Positions 1-6,037 of a DNA stretch of 6,037 nucleotides are shown here, piece by piece (the first letter of the stretch is position 1; every line of letters starts with the position of its first letter). The translations under genes and the position numbers were made by a program. The notes beneath the pieces are model-generated. The model was not told the origin of the DNA and searched no databases. It saw nothing but the letters and a program-made list of their open reading frames with translations. Origin of the DNA: Rhodoferax sp. (lineage in GTDB: Bacteria; Pseudomonadota; Gammaproteobacteria; Burkholderiales; Burkholderiaceae_C); assembly GCA_018882485.1 (NCBI GenBank), contig VERU01000174.1:1-6037 (forward strand), read 5' to 3'.

Positions 1-635
1 AGTGGCCGGGCCGCACCGAAGCCGTGGTGCCGGTGGTGGCGCGCGCCCTGGGGCCAGGCGTGGCCAAGCTGGTCGATGCCAACAGCGGCTTCTCGCCGCG
101 CCGTGCCATCGAGGTCGGCCAGCTGCTGCAGGCCGAGGGTATCGGTCATTTCGAGGAGCCCTGCCCGTACTGGGAGTTCGAGCAGACCCGCCAGGTGACC
201 GAGGCGCTGTCGCTGGATGTGACCGGTGGCGAGCAGGACTGGGACCTGGCCACCTGGAAGCGCATGATCGACGATCGGGTGGTCGACATCGTGCAGCCCG
301 ACGTGATGTACATGGGCGGCCTCTCGCGCACCCTCCGGGTTGCTGCCATGGCGGCAGAGGCCGGCCTGCCCTGCACGCCGCACAGCGCCAACCTGTCGCT
401 GGTGACGATCTGCACCATGCACCTGCTGGGCGCCATCCCCAACGCCGGCAAGTACCTGGAGTTTTCCATCGAGGGCCCCGATTACTACCCCTGGCAGCAG
501 GGCCTGTTCCTGGGCGACCCCTACGCCGTGTGCGACGGCCGCCTGCAGATTCCGGCCGAGCCCGGCTGGGGCGTCGAGATCAACCCCGAGTGGCTGCGTC
601 AGGCCACTTACCAGTGCAGTGAGGCCCAACCATGA
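1..635 (+). CDS. Enolase-superfamily protein, mandelate racemase/muconate lactonizing-like, C-terminal part (5'-truncated)
   Basis: The frame is open from the left edge (first full codon at base 3) to the TGA at 633-635, giving 210 visible residues. Family members are usually about 370-400 residues, so the N-terminal cap and first barrel strands lie outside. The barrel's metal and catalytic residues can be matched by motif: Asp in VDANSG (75-77), Glu in FEEP (153-155) and Glu in GGEQ (231-233) as the three Mg2+ ligands; Asp in VQPDV (300-302) paired with His in TPHS (381-383) as the general acid/base dyad; and Glu in LEFSIEG (459-461) in the last strand. This Asp-His dyad is the mandelate racemase pattern, used for racemising or dehydrating hydroxy or sugar acids. 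The K-x-K strand that would refine the subgroup is missing, so the substrate cannot be named. The last codons overlap the next gene by ATGA, indicating one transcript. The family call is firm and the reaction unknown. Confidence 0.9.
   Translation, partial: WPGRTEAVVPVVARALGPGVAKLVDANSGFSPRRAIEVGQLLQAEGIGHFEEPCPYWEFEQTRQVTEALSLDVTGGEQDWDLATWKRMIDDRVVDIVQPDVMYMGGLSRTLRVAAMAAEAGLPCTPHSANLSLVTICTMHLLGAIPNAGKYLEFSIEGPDYYPWQQGLFLGDPYAVCDGRLQIPAEPGWGVEINPEWLRQATYQCSEAQP
621..624 (+). promoter_or_regulatory. Ribosome binding site for the aldehyde dehydrogenase gene
   Basis: GAGG lies 7 nt before the ATG at 632, inside the last codons of the upstream gene. With the ATGA overlap it supports this start and suggests coupled translation. 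Confidence 0.6.
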
Positions 636-2137
636 ATCCCCTGAATGCCAGCGCCGAATCCCTGGCCGCCGCCTATCTGGCCGACGGCAGCCTGCCGCCC
701 CTGCCGCAAGGCCACTGGATCGACGGCGCCGAGTGCCCGGCTGCATCCGGTGCCACCCTGGAGTCACTCGATCCGGGTCTGGCCCGGCCCCTTGCCGAAT
801 TCGCTGCGGGCGATGCCGAGGATGTGGACCGGGCCTGCCAGGCGGCGGCGCGGGGGCTGGCCGTCTGGCGGCGCAGCGCCCCGGGTGCGCGCGCCCAGGT
901 GCTGCGTGCCATGGCCACCCTGCTGCGCCAGCGCGTGGGCTGGCTGGCGGTGGTCGACAGCCTGGATTCCGGCAAGACGCTGGCCGAAGCCCAGGGTGAC
1001 GTGATCAGTTCGGCGCGCCTGTTCGAGTACTACGCGGGGCATGCCGAAACGCTGGAGGGGGCCTCCATCCCCATCGGCCCGGACCACATGAGCTGGACCC
1101 TGCGCGAGCCGGTGGGCGTCACGGCCCACGTGATTCCCTGGAACTATCCGACATCGACGTTCGCCCGCGGCATCGCCCCGGCGCTGGCGGCGGGCTGCTC
1201 GGTGGTGGCCAAGCCGGCCGAGACCTCGCCCTTCACCGCGCTGCTGATGGCCCGCTGGCTGGTGGAGGCCGGCCTGCCGCCCGGCGTGGTCAATGTCGTC
1301 ACCGGACTGGGCAGCACGGCCGGTGCCGCGCTGGTGGCGCACCCGCTGGTGCGGCATGTCACCTTTACCGGCTCGGTGCCCACGGGCGTGCGCGTGGCCC
1401 AGGCGGCCGCGCCCCAGATCGCCAGCCTGACGCTGGAGCTGGGTGGCAAATCGCCGCTGGTGGCCCTGTCCGACTGCGACGTCGAAGCGGCTGCCGAGGG
1501 TGCCCTGTGGGCCATCTACTCCAATGCCGGGCAGGTCTGCTCGGCCGGGTCGCGCCTGGTGGTCCAGCGTGCGGTGCACGAGCCGCTGCTGGCCGCCCTG
1601 TTGCGCCGTACCCGTGCTCTGCGGGTCGGCCACGGCTTGCGCAACCCGGACATGGGGGCCATCCATTCGGCCCAGCAGCTGCACCGCATCGCCGCCATGG
1701 TGGACGGCGCCCGCGCCCGGGGGCGTGAGGTGCTGGCGGGCGGCTCCATGGGCGCCGACGAGGCCGCCGACACCGGCTGGTTCTACCGCCCCACCATCCT
1801 GGATGATCTGCCACCCGATGATCCCTGTGTCCGCGAGGAGATCTTTGGCCCCGTGCTGGCGGTGCAGGTGGTGGACGACGACGCGCAGGCCCTGGCGGCG
1901 GCCAATGGCACCGACTACGCGCTGATGGCCGGCATCTACAGCCGAGATATCGGGCGCGCCCTGAGGCTGGCCCGCGACATCGATGCCGGCCAGGTCACGG
2001 TCAACGATTACTGGGCCGGCGGCGTGCAGGTGCCGTTCGGCGGCAACCGCCATTCCGGTTACGGCCGCGAGAAAGGCAGTGAAGGGCTGTCGGCCTATCT
2101 GGTGACCAAGGCCATCACCGCACGCATCCAGAGCTGA
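632..2137 (+). CDS. NAD(P)+-dependent aldehyde dehydrogenase (ALDH superfamily)
   Basis: A complete 501-residue protein of normal length for tetrameric cytosolic ALDHs, which oxidise an aldehyde to the acid with NAD(P)+. All key residues are present: Asn171 in PWNYP (oxyanion hole), Lys194 in AKPAE (cofactor ribose), the FTGSVPTG turn at 245-252 (nucleotide-binding loop), Glu269 in LELGGK (general base), Cys303 in GQVCSAG (nucleophile), and Glu403 with Phe405 in EEIFGP (cofactor positioning). The C-terminal part has the usual PFGG-x-x-x-SGYGRE signature (468-480). It looks closest to the betaine/aromatic aldehyde dehydrogenase branch, but sequence alone does not fix the substrate. The start at 632 overlaps the previous stop as ATGA and has a GAGG site. 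The Rieske oxygenase gene begins 13 nt after its stop. That position makes oxidation of an aromatic aldehyde to the oxygenase's acid substrate (as with salicylaldehyde dehydrogenase) a reasonable inference, not a demonstrated one. Confidence 0.95.
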   Translation: MNPLNASAESLAAAYLADGSLPPLPQGHWIDGAECPAASGATLESLDPGLARPLAEFAAGDAEDVDRACQAAARGLAVWRRSAPGARAQVLRAMATLLRQRVGWLAVVDSLDSGKTLAEAQGDVISSARLFEYYAGHAETLEGASIPIGPDHMSWTLREPVGVTAHVIPWNYPTSTFARGIAPALAAGCSVVAKPAETSPFTALLMARWLVEAGLPPGVVNVVTGLGSTAGAALVAHPLVRHVTFTGSVPTGVRVAQAAAPQIASLTLELGGKSPLVALSDCDVEAAAEGALWAIYSNAGQVCSAGSRLVVQRAVHEPLLAALLRRTRALRVGHGLRNPDMGAIHSAQQLHRIAAMVDGARARGREVLAGGSMGADEAADTGWFYRPTILDDLPPDDPCVREEIFGPVLAVQVVDDDAQALAAANGTDYALMAGIYSRDIGRALRLARDIDAGQVTVNDYWAGGVQVPFGGNRHSGYGREKGSEGLSAYLVTKAITARIQS

Positions 2138-2140
2138 ACC

Positions 2141-2145
2141 AGGAG
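2141..2145 (+). promoter_or_regulatory. Ribosome binding site for the Rieske oxygenase large subunit
   Basis: AGGAG sits in the 13-nt gap after the aldehyde dehydrogenase stop, 6 nt before the ATG at 2151. It is close to consensus and fixes the start. Confidence 0.75.
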
Positions 2146-2150
2146 CCGCC

Positions 2151-3404
2151 ATGGAGCCACGCCCCTTGCATTGGGAAGCCGGCGGCAGCAGCCGCATTCC
2201 GTTCGACCTGTACACCGACGAAGCCCTGTACCGGCGCGAGCTGGAGCGGTTCTTCTACCGGGGACACTGGAATTACGTCGGTCTGGAGGCCGAAGTGCCC
2301 AATCCGGGCGATTTCCGGCGCACCGTGGTGGGCGAGCGATCGGTCATCATGACCCGCGCGCAGGATGGCCAGATCCACGTGGTGGAAAACGTCTGCGCGC
2401 ACCGGGGCATGCGGTTCTGCCGCGAGCGCCATGGCAATCGCAGGGAACTGATCTGCCCGTACCACCAGTGGACCTACGGCCTGGATGGCCAGTTGCAGGG
2501 TGTGCCGTTCCGGCGCGGTGTGCGGCAGGACGGGCGGGTGCAGGGGGGCATGCCGCCCGATTTCAACCTGGCCGATCACGGCCTTACCCGCTTGCGGGTG
2601 GCGCAGCGCGGCGGCGTGGTGTTTGCCTCCTTCGACCACGGGGTGGAATCGCTCGAAGACTTCATGGGTCCGACCGTCCTGCGCTACTTCGACCGTCTGT
2701 TTGATGGGCGCCGTCTGCGCATCCTGGGCTATAACCGGCAGCGCATCCCGGGCAACTGGAAGCTGATGCAGGAAAACATCAAGGACCCCTACCACCCGGG
2801 GCTGCTGCACACCTGGTTCGTGACCTTCGGGCTGTGGCGCGCCGACAACCGCAGCGAGCTGCGCATGGACGACCACCACCGCCATGCGGCCATGATCTCG
2901 ACCCGCGGCCATGCCGGCCAGGCCAGCGCTGCGGCGGCGCAGGTCACCCAGGTCAGCAGCTTCAAGGACGGCATGCAGCTGAACGACCCGAGCATCCTGG
3001 ACATCGTGCCCGAGCCCTGGTGGGGCGGGCCGACCGCGGTGATGATGACGCTGTTTCCCAGCGTGATCTTCCAGCAGCAGGTCAACAGCGTATCGACCCG
3101 GCACATCCAGCCGGACGGCAGCGGCGCCTTCCATTTTGTCTGGACCCATTTCGGCTTCGAGGACGACACGCCCGAGATGACCGAGCGACGGCTGCGACAG
3201 GCCAACCTGTTCGGCCCGGCCGGCTTCGTGTCGGCCGACGACGGCGAGGTCATCGAGTTTTCGCAGCAGGCTTTTGCCAGCAAGCCGGGGCATCGCACGC
3301 TGGCCGAACTCGGTGGGCGCGAGGTGGGCGACACCGATCACATGGTGACCGAAACCCTGATCCGTGGCATGTACGCCTACTGGCGCCGGGTGATGGAGGC
3401 CTGA
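2151..3404 (+). CDS. nagG: Rieske non-heme iron oxygenase large (alpha) subunit, salicylate 5-hydroxylase (NagG)-like
   Basis: A complete 417-residue alpha subunit. The N-terminal Rieske domain carries the [2Fe-2S] ligands Cys82, His84, Cys102 and His105 in exact C-x-H-x17-C-x2-H spacing (VCAHRG and CPYHQW). The C-terminal catalytic domain has the bridging Asp and mononuclear iron ligands in [13 protein letters not shown] (208-220): Asp212, His215 and His220. The third iron ligand is probably an acidic residue in SADDGEV (361-367). Several stretches, such as [32 protein letters not shown] and [15 protein letters not shown], match my memory of NagG of the naphthalene/salicylate-degrading Ralstonia U2 system, which hydroxylates salicylate to gentisate. 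Related anthranilate- and terephthalate-type oxygenases share the fold, so the exact substrate is inferred. The beta subunit follows immediately, as expected for an alpha3beta3 oxygenase. It needs a ferredoxin and reductase, and none is encoded in this window. The oxygenase family is near certain; the salicylate assignment is likely but not proven. Confidence 0.9.
   Translation: MEPRPLHWEAGGSSRIPFDLYTDEALYRRELERFFYRGHWNYVGLEAEVPNPGDFRRTVVGERSVIMTRAQDGQIHVVENVCAHRGMRFCRERHGNRRELICPYHQWTYGLDGQLQGVPFRRGVRQDGRVQGGMPPDFNLADHGLTRLRVAQRGGVVFASFDHGVESLEDFMGPTVLRYFDRLFDGRRLRILGYNRQRIPGNWKLMQENIKDPYHPGLLHTWFVTFGLWRADNRSELRMDDHHRHAAMISTRGHAGQASAAAAQVTQVSSFKDGMQLNDPSILDIVPEPWWGGPTAVMMTLFPSVIFQQQVNSVSTRHIQPDGSGAFHFVWTHFGFEDDTPEMTERRLRQANLFGPAGFVSADDGEVIEFSQQAFASKPGHRTLAELGGREVGDTDHMVTETLIRGMYAYWRRVMEA
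3395..3399 (+). promoter_or_regulatory. Ribosome binding site for the small subunit, inside the alpha gene
   Basis: GGAGG lies in the last codons of the large-subunit gene, 7 nt before the ATG at 3407. It selects this ATG over the much longer open frame that continues upstream in the same register. Its location favours coordinated production of alpha and beta subunits. Confidence 0.75.
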
Positions 3405-3406
3405 TC

Positions 3407-3880
3407 ATGGTGGATTTGCAGACCTGGTGGGCCATTCAGCAGCTCCATGCCGACTACGCTGCTGCGCTCGACAGCGGCCAGTGGGACCTGTGGCCGGAGT
3501 TTTTCACCGACGAGGGGGTGTACCGATTGCAGCCTCGCGAGAACCACGAGCGCGGCTTTCCGCTGGCCACCCTGTCGCTGACCAGCAAGGCGATGCTGCG
3601 CGACCGGGTGTACGGCATCCGCGAGACCCTGTTCCACGATCCCTATTACCAGCGCCATGTGGTGGGCGCACCCCGGGTGCTGGAAGCTGCCGACGGGCGC
3701 ATCCGGTGCGAGGCCAACTACGCGGTGTTTCGCACCCCCTTCGACCGGCCCAGCACGGTGTTCAATGTGGGTCGCTACCTGGACACGCTGGTGCTCACCG
3801 GGCAAGGTCTGCGGTTTGCCGAAAGGCTGTGCGTCTACGACAGCGAGATGATCCCCAATTCGATCATCTACCCGATCTGA
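3407..3880 (+). CDS. nagH: Ring-hydroxylating oxygenase small (beta) subunit, salicylate 5-hydroxylase (NagH)-like
   Basis: A 157-residue protein of the NTF2-like small-subunit family, which pairs with the Rieske alpha subunit and is mainly structural. Typical features are the early [18 protein letters not shown] segment (17-33), [12 protein letters not shown] (39-50), [19 protein letters not shown] (66-84), and the C-terminal [19 protein letters not shown] (139-157). The last two closely match my memory of NagH from the Ralstonia U2 salicylate 5-hydroxylase. This small-subunit match is one of the stronger reasons for placing the pair in the salicylate/anthranilate-like group. The ATG at 3407 is 2 nt past the alpha stop and is preceded by GGAGG. 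The frame is open far upstream, but that part lies within the alpha gene and reads as arginine/proline-rich shadow sequence. This is the last gene of the rightward unit; no ferredoxin gene follows, unlike in many oxygenase operons. Confidence 0.92.
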   Translation: MVDLQTWWAIQQLHADYAAALDSGQWDLWPEFFTDEGVYRLQPRENHERGFPLATLSLTSKAMLRDRVYGIRETLFHDPYYQRHVVGAPRVLEAADGRIRCEANYAVFRTPFDRPSTVFNVGRYLDTLVLTGQGLRFAERLCVYDSEMIPNSIIYPI

Positions 3881-3894
3881 TGCCGGGCCCCGTC

Positions 3895-3918
3895 GGGGCT
3901 GCGTGGTGGCGCAGCCCC
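3895..3918. terminator. Perfect inverted repeat between convergent genes, probable bidirectional terminator
   Basis: The 38-nt gap between the two converging stops holds a perfect 9-bp inverted repeat, GGGGCTGCG (3895-3903) and CGCAGCCCC (3910-3918), with a 6-nt TGGTGG loop. It begins 14 nt after the beta-subunit stop and directly abuts the ligase stop. The stem is very GC-rich, but neither side has a T tract, so it is not a textbook intrinsic terminator; in GC-rich bacteria such hairpins often still end transcripts or protect 3' ends. A competing 5-bp hairpin, GCCCC-GTC-GGGGC at 3887-3899, shares bases with it. Confidence 0.55.
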
Positions 3919-5646
3919 TCAGGCCGGGGCAGCCGGATCGGACTGCGCCATTGCCCGGTCGCGCAGAGCGGATTTCATGACCTTGTTGTTGGGGTTGCGC
4001 GGCAGGCTGTCGAGCAGCACCAGCCGTTCGGGCAGCTTGATCACGGCCAGTTTCTGTTCGTCGCGCAGGTGGTCCAGCAGCGACGCCAGCGTCAGCGTCT
4101 GGCCCGGACGCGGCACCACGCAGGCGCAGATCCGCTCACCCAGCCGGGCGTCCGGGTAGGGTACCACCGCCACCTCGAGCACGGCGGGATGCGAGGCCAC
4201 GAGGTTCTCGATCTCCTGCGCCGAGATGTTGAAGCCGCCCCGGATGATGATGTCCTTGGCGCGCCCCATGAAGCGGTAGTACTGCTGCTGGTCACCGGCG
4301 ATCTGGAACAGGTCGCCGCTGTGGTAGTAGCCCTGGGCGTCCAGCGCTCGGGCGCTCAGCTCGGGCGCCCGGTAGTAGCCTTTCATCACCATCGGGCCGC
4401 GATAGCACAGCTCGCCGGTGCGACCCGGGTCCTGGATGATCTCGCCGGATTCCGGATCGATCAGCCGGGTCTGCACCATCGCCGCCGAGCGGTGGTGCCA
4501 GTCGAAGCCTGCGGCGCCGAAGCGGGGGAAGTAGAGCGCCCGCAAGGCCGGATCCGGCATGTCTGCTGGCGCGCTGACCAGAGATGCCCCCTCGGTGGAA
4601 CCGAAGAAATTGATCACCTCCACGCCGAAGCGTTCGTGGAATCCCCGGACCTGTGCCTCGGTCAGGGGGGCGGATCCGGACCCGATGTAGCGCAGCCGCG
4701 TGAAGTCCACGCCGTCGAGCAGGGCCGGCTCCTTCAGCAGGCTGCTCAGGATGGCGGGCGCCAGCGCGGTGAAGTCGATGGACTCGGTGCGCATCTGCCC
4801 CAGGAAGACCGGCAGGTTGAAGGGGTGATGGTTGATCAGCGTCCCGGCGTGGAACAGCCAGGGCGTGATGCTGCCCACGAAGGCGCCGTGGGTCGTCAAC
4901 GGGCGTCCGTTGAGCAGGCGAGCGCCGTCGCCGACCCGGTAGGCCGAACCGATCTGCGGGGCGTACAGCAGCCAGTCGTTGTGGGTGCGCGGCACCGCTT
5001 TGGCCTGGCCCTCGCTGCCCGAAGTCCACAGAAGGGTGAGCACATCGTCGGCTCCGACCGGATGTTCGATCTCGTGGGTTCGCAGGCGTGCGTCGTCGTC
5101 CGCCTGCCGCATCGCCGCTCGCAGGTCGATCGCGCCGCCCAGGTCCGCGGCCTCGCCGAAGGCCATGACCCTGCGCACCTGCGGATGCCGGTTCGCCAGC
5201 TGCGCGGCCATGCGCGCATGGTCGTGCGAACCGATGCGCGCGGTGACCAGCATCGCGCTGGCCTGGCTCTGCGTCAGGATGTGGGCGAGCTCATGCTCGC
5301 GGTATTGCGGCACTACCGGGCTGATGATCACGCCCAGTCGTGCGCAGGCGAGGTAGCAGGCCAGCAGTTCGTGGGAATTGGCCATCTGGAGCACGACGAC
5401 GTCGTCGCGCCGCAGGCCGAGTTCCAGCAGGGCCGTCGCCAGCCGCTGCACCTGGTCAGCCAGCGCCCTCCAGCTCAGGCGAAGGGGCGGCGTGCCGGTG
5501 ATCTCCTCGAGGTTCGGCGGATCCACCAGGGCTTCGCGCTCAGGTGATCTTTCGGCGTTGCGCGCCAGCAGATCCTGCATTCGCACATCGCCCCACCAGC
5601 CCAGGGCGCGGTAGCGTTCCCGTTCCTCGGCGCTGTGGATCAGCAT
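3919..5646 (-). CDS. Acyl-adenylate-forming ligase, aryl-acid AMP/CoA ligase-like (EntE/DhbE-related)
   Basis: A complete 575-residue ANL-superfamily enzyme, which activates a carboxylic acid with ATP to an acyl-adenylate and usually passes it to CoA or a carrier protein. Motifs in order: phosphate loop WTSGSEGQAK (207-216) followed by PRTHND; FGSTEG (348-353), the aromatic/ATP motif; YHSGD (441-445) for ribose binding; GRAKDIIIRGG (461-471), the hinge; and NPNNK with Lys555, the adenylation lysine. PRTHND and the N-terminal ERYRALGWW...MQDLL pattern resemble 2,3-dihydroxybenzoate/salicylate-AMP ligases. The phosphate loop is variant, with SEG-Q-A where most relatives have TTG-x-P. ATG at 5646 is chosen because homology to EntE begins by about residue 8 and upstream sequence belongs to the neighbouring frame. 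It overlaps the preceding flavoprotein stop by 7 nt and has only a weak ribosome site, so translational coupling is likely. The acid substrate is not known. About 15-20 residues around 45-60 look like a small insertion relative to EntE. Confidence 0.9.
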   Translation of the reverse strand: MLIHSAEERERYRALGWWGDVRMQDLLARNAERSPEREALVDPPNLEEITGTPPLRLSWRALADQVQRLATALLELGLRRDDVVVLQMANSHELLACYLACARLGVIISPVVPQYREHELAHILTQSQASAMLVTARIGSHDHARMAAQLANRHPQVRRVMAFGEAADLGGAIDLRAAMRQADDDARLRTHEIEHPVGADDVLTLLWTSGSEGQAKAVPRTHNDWLLYAPQIGSAYRVGDGARLLNGRPLTTHGAFVGSITPWLFHAGTLINHHPFNLPVFLGQMRTESIDFTALAPAILSSLLKEPALLDGVDFTRLRYIGSGSAPLTEAQVRGFHERFGVEVINFFGSTEGASLVSAPADMPDPALRALYFPRFGAAGFDWHHRSAAMVQTRLIDPESGEIIQDPGRTGELCYRGPMVMKGYYRAPELSARALDAQGYYHSGDLFQIAGDQQQYYRFMGRAKDIIIRGGFNISAQEIENLVASHPAVLEVAVVPYPDARLGERICACVVPRPGQTLTLASLLDHLRDEQKLAVIKLPERLVLLDSLPRNPNNKVMKSALRDRAMAQSDPAAPA

Positions 5647-6037
5647 GTGCCCGATCGGAAACGGCGCATCCAGGGGTCCTCCAGTTCGGCCGTCAGAGCG
5701 GCCTGGTACTCCCGCTGCAGGCGCTCGACCACGGAACGGGTGGACTCCACCGCCTTGACCTGCCCGACACCGTGCCCCGCCGACCAGAGGTCTTTCCAGG
5801 CCTTGGTGTCTTCCTCGGCGTTGGACAGATCGAAGGACTTGCGGGCTTGCAGGTTGTCCGGGTCCAGTCCTGCGCGCACCAGGCTGGGCCGCAGCTTGTT
5901 GGCCCAGGCGCCGGTGAGGGCGTTGGTGCACAGGATGTCCCGAAAATCGGACGCCACCACCATGTCCTTGTAGGCATCGACCGCCATGCTCTCCTGCGTG
6001 GCGATGAAGCGGGTACCCATGTGCACCAGGTCGGCAC
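5640..6037 (-). CDS. Nitronate monooxygenase/FabK-like FMN protein, C-terminal part (5'-truncated)
   Basis: The frame enters from the right edge and ends at TGA (5642-5640), giving 131 complete residues of a family usually about 310-360 long. The visible part starts with ADLVHMGTRF, the phosphate-gripping end of the FMN barrel (commonly GAD-x-V-x-MGTRF), then IATQES...AYKDMVVAS, NALTGAWANKLRPSLVRAGL, and WKDLWSAGHGVGQVKAV near the C-terminus. These fit the 2-nitropropane dioxygenase/NPD family of flavoproteins. Characterised members oxidise alkyl nitronates, while close relatives are enoyl-ACP reductases (FabK) or uncharacterised enzymes in aromatic and acyl-CoA catabolism. The catalytic part lies outside the window, so nitronate activity is not established. 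It sits upstream of, and overlaps, the acyl-adenylate ligase, so the two are probably one transcript and may serve the same acyl-CoA pathway. Confidence 0.85.
   Translation of the reverse strand, partial: ADLVHMGTRFIATQESMAVDAYKDMVVASDFRDILCTNALTGAWANKLRPSLVRAGLDPDNLQARKSFDLSNAEEDTKAWKDLWSAGHGVGQVKAVESTRSVVERLQREYQAALTAELEDPWMRRFRSGTC

Noticed and set aside
764..2215. A 483-codon open frame on the minus strand opposite the aldehyde dehydrogenase gene
   Set aside because: It is His/Gly/Arg/Gln-rich with no recognisable motif, and the plus strand encodes a complete ALDH with all catalytic residues. This is expected of GC-rich coding DNA.
2115..3341. A 408-codon minus-strand open frame opposite the Rieske alpha gene
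   Set aside because: Low-complexity composition without domain motifs; the opposite strand has an intact Rieske oxygenase.
2834..3406. A possible upstream start for the small subunit, since its frame is open from about 2834
   Set aside because: The extra part lies inside the alpha coding region and looks like shadow translation; GGAGG 7 nt before 3407 and family length (about 155-180 residues) support the short form.
3427..5547. A 706-codon plus-strand open frame spanning the beta subunit, the convergent gap and most of the ligase
   Set aside because: It runs in the wrong frame through one gene and antisense to another. Its translation has no family motifs.
5647..5931. A possible N-terminal extension of the ligase upstream of the ATG at 5646
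   Set aside because: The extension reads as Arg/Gly/Ala-rich sequence and overlaps the well-conserved flavoprotein C-terminus in another frame. EntE-like homology starts near residue 8 of the shorter form.
1..6037. Promoters, transporters, regulators, tRNA/rRNA genes, CRISPR arrays, insertion sequences or a defence system
   Set aside because: Nearly every base is coding for recognisable metabolic enzymes. No direct-repeat array, terminal inverted repeats, transposase or RNA-gene pattern was seen, and no gap is long enough to hold a convincing promoter.

Overview
This window is a GC-rich, densely coding piece of a bacterial chromosome or large plasmid. Third codon positions are mostly G or C. 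Protein similarities, Shine-Dalgarno-led genes and overlapping stops and starts point to a Proteobacterium of the beta/gamma aromatic-degrader type. The species cannot be fixed from the sequence. It looks like part of a catabolic cluster for an aromatic or related organic acid.

Layout: four genes read rightward, then two read leftward and meet them tail to tail. Rightward: (1) the C-terminal half of an enolase-superfamily (mandelate racemase-like) enzyme, cut by the left edge; (2) a complete NAD(P)-dependent aldehyde dehydrogenase, overlapping gene 1 by ATGA; (3) a complete Rieske non-heme iron oxygenase large subunit of the salicylate 5-hydroxylase (NagG) type; (4) its small subunit (NagH type), with its Shine-Dalgarno inside the end of gene 3. 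Leftward: (5) a complete acyl-adenylate-forming ligase related to aryl-acid (2,3-dihydroxybenzoate/salicylate) AMP ligases; (6) the C-terminal part of a nitronate monooxygenase/FabK-like flavoprotein, cut by the right edge, upstream of gene 5 and overlapping it by 7 nt. The 38-nt gap between the two units holds a perfect 9-bp inverted repeat that probably ends transcription from one or both sides.

How they may work together (inference): the aldehyde dehydrogenase could supply an aromatic acid, which the Rieske oxygenase hydroxylates, by analogy with salicylate to gentisate. The enolase-superfamily enzyme would act earlier, on a hydroxy or sugar acid. The divergent ligase and flavoprotein could handle the same acid as an adenylate or CoA thioester, or belong to a separate route. 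No ferredoxin or reductase for the oxygenase is present, and neither is gentisate dioxygenase or a regulator. Apart from the short convergent gap there is no non-coding DNA of note, and no RNA gene, mobile element, CRISPR array or repeat family was seen.
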